Shown in pieces: positions 63,937 through 64,000 of a DNA stretch of 64,000 bases. The notes below the pieces were generated by a model, which made no database searches, was not told the DNA's origin, and saw nothing but the letters and a program-made list of their open reading frames with translations. This DNA is from an uncultured Chlorobiaceae bacterium (GTDB lineage: Bacteria; Bacteroidota; Chlorobiia; Chlorobiales; Chlorobiaceae). The stretch lies in NCBI GenBank assembly GCA_903820085.1, contig CAIJGA010000005.1, positions 62,001 through 126,000 on the forward strand, given 5' to 3'. The stretch's first letter is position 1, and each line of letters starts with the position of its first letter. Position numbers and translations under genes: made by a program.

Positions 63937-64000
63937 ATGGATCATCTCGACAAACTCGAAGCACAAAGCGTCTATATCCTCAGGGAAGCCTACCGTGAAT
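63937..64000 (+). CDS. cysD: Sulfate adenylyltransferase subunit 2 CysD, N-terminal fragment (cut by window edge)
   Basis: Only 21 codons are visible (MDHLDKLEAQSVYILREAYR...), matching the LxxLEAESIYIxRE opening of CysD, the ATP-sulfurylase catalytic subunit that activates sulfate to APS. It lies 22 bp after cysH, so the operon runs on to the right. cysN would be expected next. Confidence 0.75.
   Translation, partial: MDHLDKLEAQSVYILREAYRE

Overview
The window comes from a green sulfur bacterium (Chlorobiaceae). The signs are bacteriochlorophyll genes (bchX, bchC, bchF), a plant/cyanobacterial-type carotene desaturase, a Mg-type HemB beside a hemA-hemC-hemD heme block, a Chlorobium-type sepiapterin reductase and a bacillithiol-pathway deacetylase. 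Assimilatory sulfate-reduction genes at the right edge point to one of the Chlorobium/Pelodictyon lineages that keep that pathway. This is an inference from gene content; no database was searched.

Layout. 1-11 kb is housekeeping: the end of a DEAD-box helicase, an MBL/beta-CASP nuclease, xerD, rsmB, a SAM riboswitch driving metX, serS, yqeY, cold-shock protein and radC, with two pterin genes (sepiapterin reductase and a 6-pyruvoyl-tetrahydropterin synthase homologue). 11-22 kb is accessory: a 914-codon ORF that joins a sugar-kinase-like region, an AAA ATPase and two tandem RyR repeats; two tiny His-rich exported proteins; and a two-partner-secretion locus whose 1593-aa exoprotein carries about a dozen 54-aa repeats. 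22-35 kb is core metabolism: aroC, hemB, a four-gene biotin-dependent Na+-pumping acyl-CoA decarboxylase, hisN-like phosphatase, hemA-hemC-hemD with a ccsA/hemX-like gene, and typA. 35-37.7 kb is the bchF-bchC-bchX cluster. 37.8-46.5 kb holds transport and envelope genes (oligopeptide-type binding lipoprotein, papain-like peptidase, pentapeptide-repeat protein, PstS, a porin), bshB1, dut and a repetitive unknown. 46.8-49.1 kb is an arsenosugar-type cluster (ArsS plus two glycosyltransferases). 49-57 kb has the carotene desaturase, an Lrp regulator with type III glutamine synthetase, coaX, aroB and aroK. 57-64 kb holds membrane and outer-membrane proteins, tRNA-Cys, a decayed release-factor fragment, a DUF2934 protein and the start of a sulfate-assimilation operon (siroheme sulfite reductase, cysH, cysD).

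The most unusual signal is regulatory. The porin at 58.3 kb and the sulfite reductase at 62.3 kb are preceded by the same palindrome (TACC-N8-GGTA) followed, exactly 56 nt downstream in both cases, by the same TTTATTGAC box. The porin leader then encodes a 35-aa ORF with three consecutive Cys codons, followed by an intrinsic terminator before the porin ribosome-binding site. The sulfite-reductase leader also has an in-frame triple-Cys run just before its start. This looks like a sulfur- or cysteine-responsive regulon using leader-peptide attenuation. Other notable items are the kinase-like/AAA/RyR fusion, a sigma-region-4-like tail on BchX, a Pho-box-like direct repeat upstream of the porin next to pstS, and paired identical-stem terminators around the pentapeptide gene.
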